Origin: an uncultured Collinsella sp.
GTDB lineage: Bacteria > Actinomycetota > Coriobacteriia > Coriobacteriales > Coriobacteriaceae
DNA: 5,841 bases
Reading direction: 5' to 3'
NCBI GenBank assembly: GCA_958370325.1
Contig: CATXJW010000072.1
Coordinates: 1 to 5,841 of the forward strand
Shown here: positions 5,824 through 5,841 of the stretch, one piece after another
Layout: every line of letters starts with the position of its first letter
How positions within the stretch are numbered: the stretch's first letter is position 1
Translations under genes and position numbers: made by a program
The notes under the pieces: generated by a model
Seen by the model: only the letters and a program-made list of their open reading frames with translations
Databases searched by the model: none
What the model was told of the DNA's origin: nothing

Positions 5824-5841
5824 TGGCGGGGAAGGGAATCG
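5824..5841 (-). tRNA. Partial tRNA, 3' end only (anticodon outside the window)
   Basis: The minus strand from 5841 reads CGATT (end of a T-loop), CCCTT (T-stem 3' side), CCCCGCC (acceptor 3' strand, 7 nt) and A (discriminator, 5824). This spacing matches a tRNA 3' end exactly, and an intrinsic terminator follows closely. Only CCT, not CCA, comes next, so the CCA end would be added after transcription. The implied 5' acceptor strand is GGCGGGG. The E. coli tRNA-Tyr 3' end is similar, so Tyr is one possibility, but the identity cannot be read from 18 bases. Confidence 0.72.

Overview
The window is GC-rich (about 60% by eye) and fully coding-dense, with every gene on the minus strand. It reads as chromosomal housekeeping sequence from a high-GC Gram-positive. 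The protein sequences suggest Coriobacteriia (Collinsella-like), but that assignment is recognition, not a computed match. No phage, insertion sequence or CRISPR array is visible.

In transcription order, from the right end leftwards: (1) the last bases of a tRNA (5824-5841) and its intrinsic terminator (5780-5810); (2) a ~250-bp spacer with an imperfect hairpin and a possible promoter; (3) a cytoplasmic GH5-fold protein (4466-5527) that has lost its catalytic acid/base Glu and two other conserved active-site residues; (4) rsmI (3581-4459), only 6 nt after the GH5 stop; (5) metG (1910-3511), after a 69-nt leader, closed by a strong intrinsic terminator (1831-1867); (6) rsmA/ksgA (939-1799), starting 31 nt after that terminator; (7) a TatD-family metal-dependent nuclease (47-949), overlapping rsmA by 11 nt. 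The first 46 bases are the region downstream of tatD and show no recognisable gene.

The set rsmI, metG, rsmA, tatD matches a neighbourhood long known in Gram-positive bacteria; in Bacillus subtilis the yabC/rsmI, metS, yabD/tatD and ksgA genes lie close together, with rnmV next to ksgA. Here the order of rsmA and tatD is swapped and rnmV is not between them. RsmI and RsmA both methylate 16S rRNA near the decoding centre, and MetG charges tRNA-Met, so the cluster serves translation. The GH5-like gene at its head is the odd member.

The most interesting observation is the GH5-like protein. It keeps the fold signatures and the nucleophile Glu, but the usual Asn-Glu-Pro acid/base motif reads Asp-Thr-Pro and the usual Asp-Leu-His reads Asp-Leu-Ala. 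It may be a pseudoenzyme or a subfamily with altered chemistry. I found no clear evidence of a wholly new multi-gene system.
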